Shown: piece after piece, positions 56,703 through 64,000 of the stretch | How positions within the stretch are numbered: the stretch's first letter is position 1 | Layout: every line of letters begins with the position of its first letter | Assembly: GCF_025854335.1 (NCBI RefSeq) | Contig: NZ_CP107716.1 | Location: 2,163,001-2,227,000, forward strand | Source: Pelagibacterium flavum | GTDB taxonomy: Bacteria; Pseudomonadota; Alphaproteobacteria; Rhizobiales; Devosiaceae | DNA: 64,000 nucleotides | Direction of reading: 5' to 3' | The notes under the pieces: generated by a model | Seen by the model: the letters and a program-made list of their open reading frames with translations, nothing else | Told to the model about the DNA's origin: nothing | Databases searched by the model: none | Made by a program: the position numbers and the translations under genes

Positions 56703-56716
56703 TGACCAATCGGTCA
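56703..56716. promoter_or_regulatory. Palindrome TGACC-AATC-GGTCA between pyrH and frr
   Basis: A perfect 5-bp inverted repeat with a 4-bp spacer, 48 bp upstream of the frr start codon. The half-site spacing resembles TetR-family operators. The regulator is unknown and chance occurrence is possible. Confidence 0.3.
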
Positions 56717-56753
56717 AACGATCATGTCATTTTTACAATCAAAGCGCGCGGCG

Positions 56754-57467
56754 TCAGCCGACACGCGTGCTCGGTGTCCGTCCATCCAGAACGCCCACCA
56801 GACCTTCCTTGTCCGACAAGGCATAGACGATTATCGGCAAGCCATTGTCGCGCGCAAGAGCAAATGCGGCCGTATCCATGACCCGAAGGTCCTGGGCAAT
56901 CGCCTCCTCATGGGAGATGGCGTCAAACCTTGTGGCGGAGGGGTCTTTTTCAGGATCGGCGGAATACACACCGTCGACCTTGGTGCCCTTCAAAAGCACA
57001 TCGCAGCGCAATTCGATGGCCTTGAGCGCGGCGGCGGTATCGGTGGTGAAAAACGGATTGCCCGTACCACCGGCGCAAATCACGGTAGCGCCGCCCTCAA
57101 GCGCGGCAATCGCGGCGCGCTGGGTGAAGGTGTCGCAGATCGAGGGCATGGAAACCGACGAGAAAACGTGCGAGCGGCCCCCTGCCCTGCGGATGGCATC
57201 GCCCAGAGCCAGGGAATTGATGACGGTGCCCAGCATCCCCATGTGATCGCCGATCACCCGATCGCCGCCCTTGGCGGCCACGGCCATGCCCCTGAAAATA
57301 TTGCCGCCGCCAATGACGATGGCGACCTGCATACCCGCGCGCGCCAGATCAACGATCTGGCGGGCGATGGAATTGAGAAATTCAGGCTCGATTCCATATG
57401 ATTGGTCTCCGGCGAGGGCTTCGCCGGAGACCTTTAGCAAGACGCGTGAATAGCCGGTTCTGGACAT
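56754..57467 (-). CDS. pyrH: Uridylate kinase
   Basis: A 237-residue bacterial UMP kinase of the amino acid kinase fold. Motifs: VLLKVSGEALAGDQ at the N-terminus, VIGGGNIFRG, DHMGMLGTVINSLAL, GGTGNPFFTTDTAAAL and KGTKVDGVYSADP. It makes UDP from UMP and is allosterically controlled by GTP/UTP in other bacteria. Lies between tsf (58-bp gap) and frr, the usual order. Confidence 0.97.
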   Translation of the reverse strand: MSRTGYSRVLLKVSGEALAGDQSYGIEPEFLNSIARQIVDLARAGMQVAIVIGGGNIFRGMAVAAKGGDRVIGDHMGMLGTVINSLALGDAIRRAGGRSHVFSSVSMPSICDTFTQRAAIAALEGGATVICAGGTGNPFFTTDTAAALKAIELRCDVLLKGTKVDGVYSADPEKDPSATRFDAISHEEAIAQDLRVMDTAAFALARDNGLPIIVYALSDKEGLVGVLDGRTPSTRVG

Positions 57468-57525
57468 AAAGGTGTCCCGCTTTCGAGCTTATTGCGACAA
57501 CGAATCCGAAAAAATTTCGGTTACG

Positions 57526-58452
57526 TTACGCGGTGCCCGCAGCGGCGGCAACCTCGGCTGCGAAGTCCGATTCCTGCTTTTCGATGCCTTCGCCGAGAGC
57601 GAAGAGCACGTAGCCGGCGACCTTGATCGGGGCGCCAACATCGGCTTCGGCGTTCTTGACGGCCTGTTCGACAGTGTTCTCGCCGTCAATCACGAAAGTC
57701 TGGGCCAGAAGGGTCACTTCCTCGTAGTACTTGCGGATGCGGCCTTCGACCATCTTTTCGATGATGTTGTCGGGCTTGCCGGACTGACGCGCCTGTTCGG
57801 AGAACACGGCACGCTCGCGCTCGACAGCCTCGGGATCAAGATCCTCAGAGGACAGCGACAGCGGCTTGGTGGCCGCAACGTGCATGGCGATCTGGCGGCC
57901 CAGAGCCGTGAGCTTTGCCTTGTCGCCAGCTGATTCCAGACCGACGAGCACGCCGATGCGGCCCAGACCTTCCGAAATCGAGGAGTGGACATAGCTGCCG
58001 ATGGCGCCTTCGGCGACTTCCATGACGGCTGCGCGGCGCAGGGTCATGTTTTCACCGATCTTGGCGATGGCTTCGGTCAACTCCTGGGAAACGGTGCGAC
58101 CGGTGCCGGGGAACGGGGCTGCGGCCAGCGCATCAACGTCGCCATTGACGTCCAGCGCCAGCTTGGCGGCATTGCGGACGATACCCTGGAACTGTTCGTT
58201 GCGGGCAACGAAGTCGGTTTCAGAATTGATTTCGACGATAGCGGCGCGGTTGCCTTCAACGGCAACACCAACAAGGCCTTCAGCGGCGACGCGGTCTGCC
58301 TTCTTTGCAGCCTTGGCAAGGCCCTTCGAGCGCAGCCAATCGATTGCCGCTTCGATGTCGCCATTGGTTTCGGTGAGCGCCTTCTTGCAGTCCATCATGC
58401 CCACGCCGGTCATTTCGCGGAGCTGTTTCACGTCTGCTGCACTGATTGACAT
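57526..58452 (-). CDS. tsf: Elongation factor Ts
   Basis: A 308-residue nucleotide-exchange factor for EF-Tu. The N-terminal UBA-like domain contains [17 protein letters not shown]; the [10 protein letters not shown] motif that contacts EF-Tu is present. Length is as expected for a two-subdomain core. It lies downstream of rpsB with a 100-bp spacer that holds a GC-rich hairpin. Confidence 0.97.
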   Translation of the reverse strand: MSISAADVKQLREMTGVGMMDCKKALTETNGDIEAAIDWLRSKGLAKAAKKADRVAAEGLVGVAVEGNRAAIVEINSETDFVARNEQFQGIVRNAAKLALDVNGDVDALAAAPFPGTGRTVSQELTEAIAKIGENMTLRRAAVMEVAEGAIGSYVHSSISEGLGRIGVLVGLESAGDKAKLTALGRQIAMHVAATKPLSLSSEDLDPEAVERERAVFSEQARQSGKPDNIIEKMVEGRIRKYYEEVTLLAQTFVIDGENTVEQAVKNAEADVGAPIKVAGYVLFALGEGIEKQESDFAAEVAAAAGTA

Positions 58453-58478
58453 CTCGATACCTCTTTGTCTGCCCCAAG

Positions 58479-58500
58479 TCCCGCGCCGGGCGGCGCGGGA
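58479..58500 (-). promoter_or_regulatory. Hairpin in the rpsB-tsf intercistronic gap
   Basis: TCCCGCGCC and GGCGCGGGA form a perfect 9-bp stem with a 4-nt loop, 52 bp after the rpsB stop. It lacks a T-tract on the minus strand, so it probably sets the relative level of tsf (partial attenuation or RNA stability) rather than ending the transcript. Confidence 0.55.
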
Positions 58501-58552
58501 TCATGGGCACGGATAATGATAAATACGTGTCGGAGAGATGACGCGCGGGCAA

Positions 58553-59353
58553 TTATGCCTGCGCGGTTTCACCTTCGGCCGGCTGTTCAGCAGCGGGCTC
58601 GGCTTCAAGGGCAGGCTCTTCGAGCACTTCCTCGGAAGCACCGATATCGCGGCCCATCGACGAGGACGAGCGGGCGATACCGTCGATTGCGGCCTTGGAG
58701 ACCAGCGACAGGTACAGCTCAAGGGCACGCGCGGCATCGTCATTGCCCGGGATCGCGTAATCGACGATGTCGGGATCGCAATTGGTGTCGACGATGGCAA
58801 CGACGGGGATGCCCAGACGGCGGGCTTCCTTGATCGCGTTGGCTTCCTTGTTGGTGTCGATGACGAACATCAGATTGGGGATGTTGCCCATGTCCTTGAT
58901 GCCGCCAAGGTCACGCTCGAGGCGTTCCTGCTCACGGCTGCGCTGCAGACGCTCACGCTTGGTCAGGCCAGTGGCGCCTTCTGCCTGGAGCGATTCAAGC
59001 TCGCGCAGACGGGCGATCGAGTTCGAAATTGTCTGCCAGTTGGTCAGCATGCCGCCGAGCCAGCGCGAGTTGACGTAATACTGGGCGCTCTGGCGTGCGG
59101 CTTCCGCGACGAGCGGCGCAGCCTGGCGCTTGGTGCCAACGAAGAGCACGCGGCCGCCATCGGCAACCGTGTCGCTGATAAGCTGCAGGGCGCGATAGAG
59201 AGCCGGAACGGTCTGGCTCAGATCGAGAATGTGAATGTCGTTACGGACGCCGAAAATGTAGCGTTCCATCTTGGGGTTCCAGCGGTGCTTCTGGTGGCCG
59301 AAGTGAACGCCGGCCTCAAGCAGTTGACGCATGGAAAAATCTGGCAATGCCAT
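58553..59353 (-). CDS. rpsB: 30S ribosomal protein S2
   Basis: A 266-residue ribosomal protein. Conserved motifs: [47 protein letters not shown] and [13 protein letters not shown]. After about residue 228 there is an acidic low-complexity tail rich in Glu, Ala and Pro, common in alphaproteobacterial S2. AAGGAG precedes the start codon. The leader contains an elaborate RNA structure (see separate entry). Confidence 0.98.
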   Translation of the reverse strand: MALPDFSMRQLLEAGVHFGHQKHRWNPKMERYIFGVRNDIHILDLSQTVPALYRALQLISDTVADGGRVLFVGTKRQAAPLVAEAARQSAQYYVNSRWLGGMLTNWQTISNSIARLRELESLQAEGATGLTKRERLQRSREQERLERDLGGIKDMGNIPNLMFVIDTNKEANAIKEARRLGIPVVAIVDTNCDPDIVDYAIPGNDDAARALELYLSLVSKAAIDGIARSSSSMGRDIGASEEVLEEPALEAEPAAEQPAEGETAQA

Positions 59354-59382
59354 CTGGTATACTCCTTTACCGGTTATGCCTC

Positions 59383-59449
59383 TGCAAAGGAAAAGAGGCG
59401 GAGACCCGCCACCGGATGGACCTGTTTAAAGCACAGGCCCGCCTTTGCA
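59383..59449 (-). ncRNA. Predicted three-way-junction RNA structure in the rpsB leader
   Basis: On the minus strand an outer 8-bp stem (TGCAAAGG at 59442-59449 pairing with CCTTTGCA at 59383-59390) encloses two hairpins: CCTGT/ACAGG with a 7-nt loop (59421-59437 on the plus strand) and GGCGG/CCGCC with a 4-nt loop (59397-59410). The 3-prime edge is 30 bases upstream of the rpsB start codon. All three helices are perfect. In E. coli, S2 represses its own mRNA through a structured leader; an analogous role here is inferred. This is a cis-regulatory leader candidate, not a separate transcript. Confidence 0.6.
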
Positions 59450-59468
59450 TGTGGATTTGACGCTGCGG

Positions 59469-59497
59469 GCTATATAGCAGCCCCGCCCATATGGCAA
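59469..59497 (-). promoter_or_regulatory. Candidate rpsB promoter
   Basis: On the minus strand TTGCCA (59492-59497) and TATAGC (59469-59474) are separated by 17 bp. A start about seven bases on would make a leader of about 110 nt carrying the three-way junction. The promoter lies right after the dnaE stop codon. Confidence 0.5.
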
Positions 59498-59507
59498 GCG
59501 CTACCGG

Positions 59508-62500
59508 CTAGTTCAAGCGCACATCGACCACGCCGCTAATGGCCTTGAGCCCGCCAGCCAGTTGTGGCGTGAGACGAAACTGGCCCGGAAGCTCGATTTC
59601 ATACTCTCGCTCGCCCTCGTCGCGGACCAGAACGAGGCTGACCACCCCTTCCCCGCCCGGCTGGAGCTGGGACTTGATGGGGCCGAGGCACCGCTCATTG
59701 CCGGCGAAGATCGTCATGCGGCGGCCGAGCTTTTCGACCGAAGCGTCGATGGGTTCGCAATTGATCAGACGCAGCCGCACGCCGTCAGGGCGTGAATCGG
59801 CGCCGACTTCGAGCACAATGGACTTTCCGGGCTCAAGCCAGCGGCCGAAATCATTGATCTGCTCGGAAAAGGCGATGCATTCGAAAGACCCGCTGGGATC
59901 GGAAAACATCATGATGGCCATTGTCGAACCCTTGCGGGTGCGACGATCCTGACGCGAAATCAGCGTTCCGGCGAGGCGCCCGGCCACGGCGCCGTTTCGC
60001 GCGGCGCGCTCGAAGCTGGCCCATTGCTGGACGCGGAGCTTTTCAAACAATTCACTGTAGTCATCGAGCGGGTGAGCGGAGAGATAAAAACCGATGGCGG
60101 CGTGTTCGCGGGCCAGGCGTTCCGTCAGGCTCCAGGGGGCGACATGTTCTGGCGGCGTGATGGCCTGGGGTTGGCTGGACGCAAACATATCCACGATACC
60201 ATCGGCCCGGCCGCTGGTCTCGCGCTGGGCGGTGTTGACGATGGTATCGATGACCTCGACCAGCTGCTCACGGCGCTTGTTGAGCTGATCAAAGGCGCCC
60301 GCGTTGATGAGAGTCTCCAACGTCCGCTTATTGATGATCTTGGGATCGATACGGGAGGCGAAATCGGCCAGGTCCTTGAAGGGGCGGTTACCGCGTATCT
60401 CGACGATGTGTTCGGCGACGTTGCGGCCTACGCCCTTTACGGCACAGAGCGAATAGAGAATGCGGCCGTCGCGTACCGAGAAATTGACTTCCGAGCGATT
60501 GATGCACGGAGGAACGACTTCGATGCCCTTTTTCTGCGCCTCGCGGCGGAAATCGGACAGCTTGTCGGTCTGAGCCATGTCAAGCGTCATGGACGCTGCA
60601 TAGAACTGCTCTGGGTAATGGGTCTTGAGATAGGCCGTCTGGTAGGAGACCCAGGCGTAGGCGGCGGCGTGGCTCTTGTTGAAGCCGTAATTGGCGAACT
60701 TGGCGAGCAGGTCGAAGATCGTATCGGCCTGGCCCTTCTTGATGCCGTTGCGGATGGCGCCTTCCTGGAAACGGACACGCTGCTTGTCCATCTCCGCCTT
60801 GATCTTCTTGCCCATGGCGCGGCGCAGCATGTCGGCCTCGCCCAGCGAATAGCCCGACAGCAACTGGGCGATCTGCATCACCTGTTCCTGATAGACGATG
60901 ATGCCATAGGTTTCATCGAGGACCGCGGCGAGGGTTTCGTGAGGGTATTCGACGTCCTCGCGGCCGTGCTTGCGGTGAATGAAGCTCGGGATATTGTCCA
61001 TCGGGCCGGGCCGATAGAGCGCGTTCATGGCGATCAGATCTTCGATGCGGTCGGGCTTGAGCTCGACCAACGCGCGGCGCATGCCGGGACTTTCAAACTG
61101 GAAGATGCCGTAGGTGTCGCCATCGGCGTAGAGCTTATAGGTCGGTGCGTCCTCGAGCGGGATGGCGTCGATGTCAAGTTCGACACCAGTTTCCCTGACC
61201 ATTTCGACCGCGTAGCGGATCGTGGTCAGCGTCTTGAGGCCAAGAAAGTCGAACTTCACGAGCCCGGCCGGTTCGACCCATTTGAGGTTATACTGGGTGA
61301 CCGGCATATCCGAGCGCGGATCGCGATAGAGCGGCAGCAGCTTTTGCAGCGGACGATCGCCGATCACGATACCGGCGGCGTGGGTCGAGGCGTGGCGGAA
61401 CAGGCCCTCGAGCTTGCCGGCGATGCGCAGCAGTTCGGCGACTGTCTCGTCCTCGTCGCGCATCATCTGCAGGCGCGGCTCGTCGTTTATCGCCTGCGCC
61501 AGGGTTACCGGATTGGCAGGATTGTTGGGGACCAGCTTGCAGATGCGGTCGACCTGGCCATAAGGCATCTGAAGAACGCGGCCCACATCGCGCAGCGCGG
61601 CGCGGGGTTGCAGGGTTCCGAAGGTGATGATCTGGGCGACCTGCTCGTAGCCGTATTTGTCCTGAACGTAGCGGATGACCTCTTCGCGGCGCTCCTGGCA
61701 GAAATCGATGTCAAAGTCCGGCATCGAGACGCGCTCGGGATTGAGAAAGCGTTCGAAGAGCAGATTGTAGCGCAGCGGATCGAGGTCCGTGATGGTGAGC
61801 GCATAGGCCACGAGCGAGCCCGCGCCGGAGCCGCGGCCGGGACCGACGGGAATGTTATGGGCCTTGGCCCATTTGATAAAGTCGGCAACGATAAGGAAAT
61901 AGCCCGGGAACTTCATGTCCCGGATCACCTTGATCTCGAACTCGAGGCGGTCCTCGTATTCCTGGGTCGTGCGTTCGGGGGCGTGGCCATAATCGGCAAG
62001 GCGCATCTTGAGGCCCTCGCGGGCCTGGCGCGCCAACTCCTCGCCTTCAGCGGCGACAGCCTCCTCCTCACCTACCCCATCGGCGGCGGCGAATTTGGGC
62101 AGAATGGGATCGTGGGTGCGCGGGCGATAGCTGCAGCGCTGGGCTATCTCGACAGTGTTTTCCAGCGCCTCGGGCAGGTCGGAAAACAGCGCGATCATTT
62201 CCTCGCGCGTCTTGAAATAGTGCTGATCGGAGAGCCGGCGACGCTCGGTTTGCGCCACGACGGAGCCGGCGGCGATGGCCAGCAGGGCGTCATGGGAATC
62301 GTAATCGTCCTGCTTGGGGAAGTAGGGTTCGTTTGTGGCGACAAGCGGCAGATCGAGGGCATAGGCAAGATCGATCAGACGCGGTTCGACAGCGTTCTCC
62401 AATGCCCGGTCGTGGCGCTGGATTTCAACATAGAGCCGGTCGCCAAACACCCGATGAAGAACCGACAGCCGCGCTTCAGCCTGAACGTCCAGCCCGGCGG

Positions 62501-62951
62501 CCAGGTAGGGATCTATGGCCCCCTCCGGACCGCCTGTCAGGCAGAGCAGGCCCTGCGCATTATCGACCAGCCAGTCGATATGGATCGCGGTTCGTCCGTC
62601 ACAGCCTTCCTGATAGGCTCTCGAGACGAGTTCGGAGAGGTTGGCAAATCCACCGGCATCAGCGGCGATGAGGACGACCGAACCTTTGCCCAGATTGACG
62701 CGGTCGGACGGCTTGTCGGCGTCGGCGCCGAAATCGAGTGCCAACTCGCAGCCGATGATTGGCTGAATGCCCTTGCCAGACGCCTTTTCGGAAAACTCCA
62801 GTGCACCGAACAGATTGTTGGTGTCTGCAATGCCGATGGCGGGCTGTCCGTCCGACTTGGCCAAATCCAGTATGGTGCCAAGCGGCAACGCTCCCTCAAG
62901 CAGGGAGAAGGCCGAATGGACGTGGAGATGGACGAAACCGGGACCGGACAT
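59508..62951 (-). CDS. dnaE: DNA polymerase III alpha subunit
   Basis: A 1147-residue replicative polymerase of the DnaE1 type. The PHP domain begins FVHLHVHSAFSLLEGA; the polymerase catalytic aspartates lie in MPDFDIDFCQERR, with GPGRGSGAGSLVAYAL and KFDFLGLKTL as further palm/finger motifs; helix-hairpin-helix and OB-fold regions follow in the last 350 residues. Length fits DnaE1 rather than the SOS-type DnaE2 (ImuC). Lies downstream of lolD and a small membrane gene, as lolCD-dnaE in relatives. Confidence 0.97.
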   Translation of the reverse strand: MSGPGFVHLHVHSAFSLLEGALPLGTILDLAKSDGQPAIGIADTNNLFGALEFSEKASGKGIQPIIGCELALDFGADADKPSDRVNLGKGSVVLIAADAGGFANLSELVSRAYQEGCDGRTAIHIDWLVDNAQGLLCLTGGPEGAIDPYLAAGLDVQAEARLSVLHRVFGDRLYVEIQRHDRALENAVEPRLIDLAYALDLPLVATNEPYFPKQDDYDSHDALLAIAAGSVVAQTERRRLSDQHYFKTREEMIALFSDLPEALENTVEIAQRCSYRPRTHDPILPKFAAADGVGEEEAVAAEGEELARQAREGLKMRLADYGHAPERTTQEYEDRLEFEIKVIRDMKFPGYFLIVADFIKWAKAHNIPVGPGRGSGAGSLVAYALTITDLDPLRYNLLFERFLNPERVSMPDFDIDFCQERREEVIRYVQDKYGYEQVAQIITFGTLQPRAALRDVGRVLQMPYGQVDRICKLVPNNPANPVTLAQAINDEPRLQMMRDEDETVAELLRIAGKLEGLFRHASTHAAGIVIGDRPLQKLLPLYRDPRSDMPVTQYNLKWVEPAGLVKFDFLGLKTLTTIRYAVEMVRETGVELDIDAIPLEDAPTYKLYADGDTYGIFQFESPGMRRALVELKPDRIEDLIAMNALYRPGPMDNIPSFIHRKHGREDVEYPHETLAAVLDETYGIIVYQEQVMQIAQLLSGYSLGEADMLRRAMGKKIKAEMDKQRVRFQEGAIRNGIKKGQADTIFDLLAKFANYGFNKSHAAAYAWVSYQTAYLKTHYPEQFYAASMTLDMAQTDKLSDFRREAQKKGIEVVPPCINRSEVNFSVRDGRILYSLCAVKGVGRNVAEHIVEIRGNRPFKDLADFASRIDPKIINKRTLETLINAGAFDQLNKRREQLVEVIDTIVNTAQRETSGRADGIVDMFASSQPQAITPPEHVAPWSLTERLAREHAAIGFYLSAHPLDDYSELFEKLRVQQWASFERAARNGAVAGRLAGTLISRQDRRTRKGSTMAIMMFSDPSGSFECIAFSEQINDFGRWLEPGKSIVLEVGADSRPDGVRLRLINCEPIDASVEKLGRRMTIFAGNERCLGPIKSQLQPGGEGVVSLVLVRDEGEREYEIELPGQFRLTPQLAGGLKAISGVVDVRLN

Positions 62952-63039
62952 TGTGAGCTACCCGAAGATGCTGGACTGTCTTTGTGCCATTCCAGGCCGC
63001 GCGATACCACCTCAAGGGCGGCTTATGCACAGGCGGGAA

Positions 63040-63138
63040 TCAGACGAGATAGGGCATCATATCGAGATAAACCAGTGTCACGCCACCAAAGGCCGTGAGC
63101 GAAACCAGAGCCATGAAATCCTTGACGAAATCGAGCAT
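63040..63138 (-). CDS. 32-residue single-span membrane microprotein
   Basis: A 33-codon frame starting MLDFVKDFMALVSL and ending MMPYLV, with a full GGAGG ribosome-binding site seven bases before the ATG. Residues 9-24 are hydrophobic with a central Gly-Gly and would form one membrane helix. It lies 88 bp before dnaE on the same strand and about 340 bp after lolD. A LexA-box-like element (one mismatch) is at 63180-63194, suggesting damage-inducible expression. Caulobacter SidA (29 residues) is an SOS-induced membrane inhibitor of division; the size, topology and control invite comparison, but sequence similarity is not claimed. Confidence 0.65.
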   Translation of the reverse strand: MLDFVKDFMALVSLTAFGGVTLVYLDMMPYLV

Positions 63139-63179
63139 GGAAGCCTCCGTTGCACAGTGTTTATGGTTTGTTCTTATAT

Positions 63180-63194
63180 ATTCTGGTTTTGTTC
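63180..63194. promoter_or_regulatory. Near-match to the alphaproteobacterial LexA box
   Basis: ATTC-N7-GTTC differs from GTTC-N7-GTTC at one base. A further GTTC lies at 63170-63173. The site is 42-56 bp upstream of the microprotein start codon, where a core promoter is expected (AT-rich TTCTTATATATTC). Confidence 0.4.
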
Positions 63195-63418
63195 TTGTCC
63201 ACAAAGTTCACAGGCGGGCGGTGACGGTAGTTAAGAAAGTCTTTCCAGGCAGGTGGTGGCATCAGTCATTTAGGCCAGAGGGGAGTATCGACCTTGGGGG
63301 CGAATTGGTGAATCGCGCTCCCGAGGAAACGGCCGCTGTCGACGCTGGCGATGAAGCCGATGCCGTGGTCGAGGACGGCGGTTCCAAAGGGCTTGCTGAT
63401 CGTGGAGGGACTGCTGGC

Positions 63419-63439
63419 CCCCGGGAGCCAGGCCCGGGG
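63419..63439. repeat. GC-rich palindrome of REP type downstream of lolD
   Basis: CCCCGGG and CCCGGGG are perfect 7-bp inverted repeats with a 7-nt spacer, 37 bp after the lolD stop. It resembles the CCCGGG-N6-CCCGGG element at 26035-26052. The 337-bp interval 63139-63475 holds this element, the promoter of the microprotein and a 59-codon open stretch (63266-63445) without a credible start. Confidence 0.5.
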
Positions 63440-63475
63440 TCGCAATGGAGAGCAGACGCGTCTATCAAGTCCGGC

Positions 63476-64000
63476 TCAGAGGGTCGCGGGCTGGATACGG
63501 CCTTCGACAATCGTGACGATGCGGTCTGCCTTGCGGGCGAGGTCGTGATTGTGCGTGGCGATGATGCAGCCGGCATTTTGCTGGCGGATCAGTTCGGCAA
63601 GGGCGGAGAACACAGTATCGGAGGTCGCCGGGTCGAGATTGCCGGTGGGCTCGTCGGCCAGAATGAGGCTGGGCCGGTTGGCCGCGGCGCGCGCGATGGC
63701 GACACGCTGTTGCTCGCCGCCCGAAAGCTCGGCCGGCCGGTGCGTGGTGCGGTGACCGATGCCCATGGCATCGAGCAGCGCCTTTGAGCGCTGATCGCCG
63801 TCGCGCTGACTTTCGCCGGCAATAAGTTGCGGCATGGTGACGTTTTCCAGCGCGCTGAATTCGGGAAGCAGGTGGTGGAACTGGTACACATAGCCGATGA
63901 GGTGGCGGCGGAGGAGCGTGCGCTGGCGATCAGCCAGTTTGGCCGTTCGTTCGCCGTCGATATCGACATCTCCGGCCGTTGGACGTTCGAGCAAGCCGCA
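63476..64000 (-). CDS. lolD: Lipoprotein-releasing ABC transporter ATP-binding protein LolD (5-prime part outside window)
   Basis: The last 174 residues of an ABC ATPase; the frame is open to the window edge. The signature [14 protein letters not shown], Walker [14 protein letters not shown] and the switch His in ATHNHDLA are present, and the Q-loop segment is [18 protein letters not shown], which is characteristic of the LolD group. Walker A lies beyond base 64000. With LolC/LolE it extracts lipoproteins from the inner membrane for LolA. Gene order lolD then dnaE agrees with other Rhizobiales. Confidence 0.92.
   Translation of the reverse strand, partial: CGLLERPTAGDVDIDGERTAKLADRQRTLLRRHLIGYVYQFHHLLPEFSALENVTMPQLIAGESQRDGDQRSKALLDAMGIGHRTTHRPAELSGGEQQRVAIARAAANRPSLILADEPTGNLDPATSDTVFSALAELIRQQNAGCIIATHNHDLARKADRIVTIVEGRIQPATL

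Noticed and set aside
60024..63098. A 1024-codon open frame on the plus strand opposite dnaE
   Set aside because: It is the antisense shadow of dnaE in GC-rich DNA; the product resembles no family and dnaE motifs are complete on the other strand.
63266..63445. 59-codon minus-strand open stretch between lolD and the microprotein
   Set aside because: Only a TTG start without a binding site, and it begins within the REP-like palindrome; could be a decayed fragment but cannot be supported as a gene.

Overview
This window comes from a GC-rich alphaproteobacterium, most likely a member of the Hyphomicrobiales (Rhizobiales). The evidence is the gene order (tpiA-secG-pyrG-eno-ftsB-pdhABC-lpd-lipA; trpEG-trpDC-moaC-moeA; lexA-comEC-gltX-gltA; lpxB-lpxI-lpxA-fabZ-lpxD-bamA-rseP-cdsA-uppS-frr-pyrH-tsf-rpsB; dnaE-lolD), a lipoyl domain fused to the pyruvate dehydrogenase E1-beta subunit, LpxI in place of LpxH, and two LexA boxes of the alphaproteobacterial GTTC-N7-GTTC type in front of lexA. 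A Devosia/Pelagibacterium-like relative is plausible, but the genus cannot be fixed from sequence reading alone.

Layout. 1-14 kb: central metabolism, almost all on the minus strand (cinA tail, RatA/COQ10-like protein, lipA, lpdA, SGNH hydrolase, pdhC, pdhB, pdhA, ftsB, eno, two small accessory genes, pyrG, secG, tpiA). 14-22.6 kb: plus-strand ppiD-like chaperone, tryptophan synthesis (trpE, trpG, trpD, trpC) interrupted by one DUF4386-like membrane gene, then moaC and moeA. 22.6-40.7 kb: an accessory block for carboxylic-acid uptake and catabolism, holding tcuAB with a GntR regulator, an AbrB-family membrane protein, a LysR regulator, an Ldh-type and a D-2-hydroxyacid dehydrogenase, an RraA-like aldolase candidate, an isocitrate/isopropylmalate-type dehydrogenase, a PrpF-type isomerase, a fused TctA-TctB transporter, two TctC binding proteins and a TctDE-like two-component system. 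40.7-46.6 kb: lexA, comEC, gltX, gltA. 46.6-59.4 kb: a long minus-strand envelope and translation cluster (lipid A, BamA, RseP, CdsA, UppS, ribosome recycling, UMP kinase, EF-Ts, S2). 59.5-64 kb: dnaE, a 32-residue membrane microprotein and the end of lolD.

How it works together. The core parts carry flux from glycolysis (eno, tpiA) through pyruvate dehydrogenase to citrate synthase, and from acyl-ACP and UDP-GlcNAc to lipid A and outer-membrane assembly. The accessory block sits where related genomes have moeA next to lexA. It looks like a self-contained unit: import of a di- or tricarboxylate (TctC/TctAB), sensing (TctDE-like kinase and regulator), oxidation or isomerisation (TcuAB, PrpF, IPMDH-like), and hydroxyacid dehydrogenases plus an aldolase leading toward pyruvate, oxaloacetate or TCA intermediates. 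The substrate cannot be named from sequence.

Other notable observations are a three-way-junction RNA leader ahead of rpsB, a 32-codon membrane gene behind a near-LexA box upstream of dnaE, a gltA terminator lying inside the coding end of lpxB, degenerate tandem palindromic repeats between gntR and the AbrB-family gene, and operator-like palindromes upstream of gntR and gltA. No tRNA, rRNA, insertion sequence or CRISPR array was seen.
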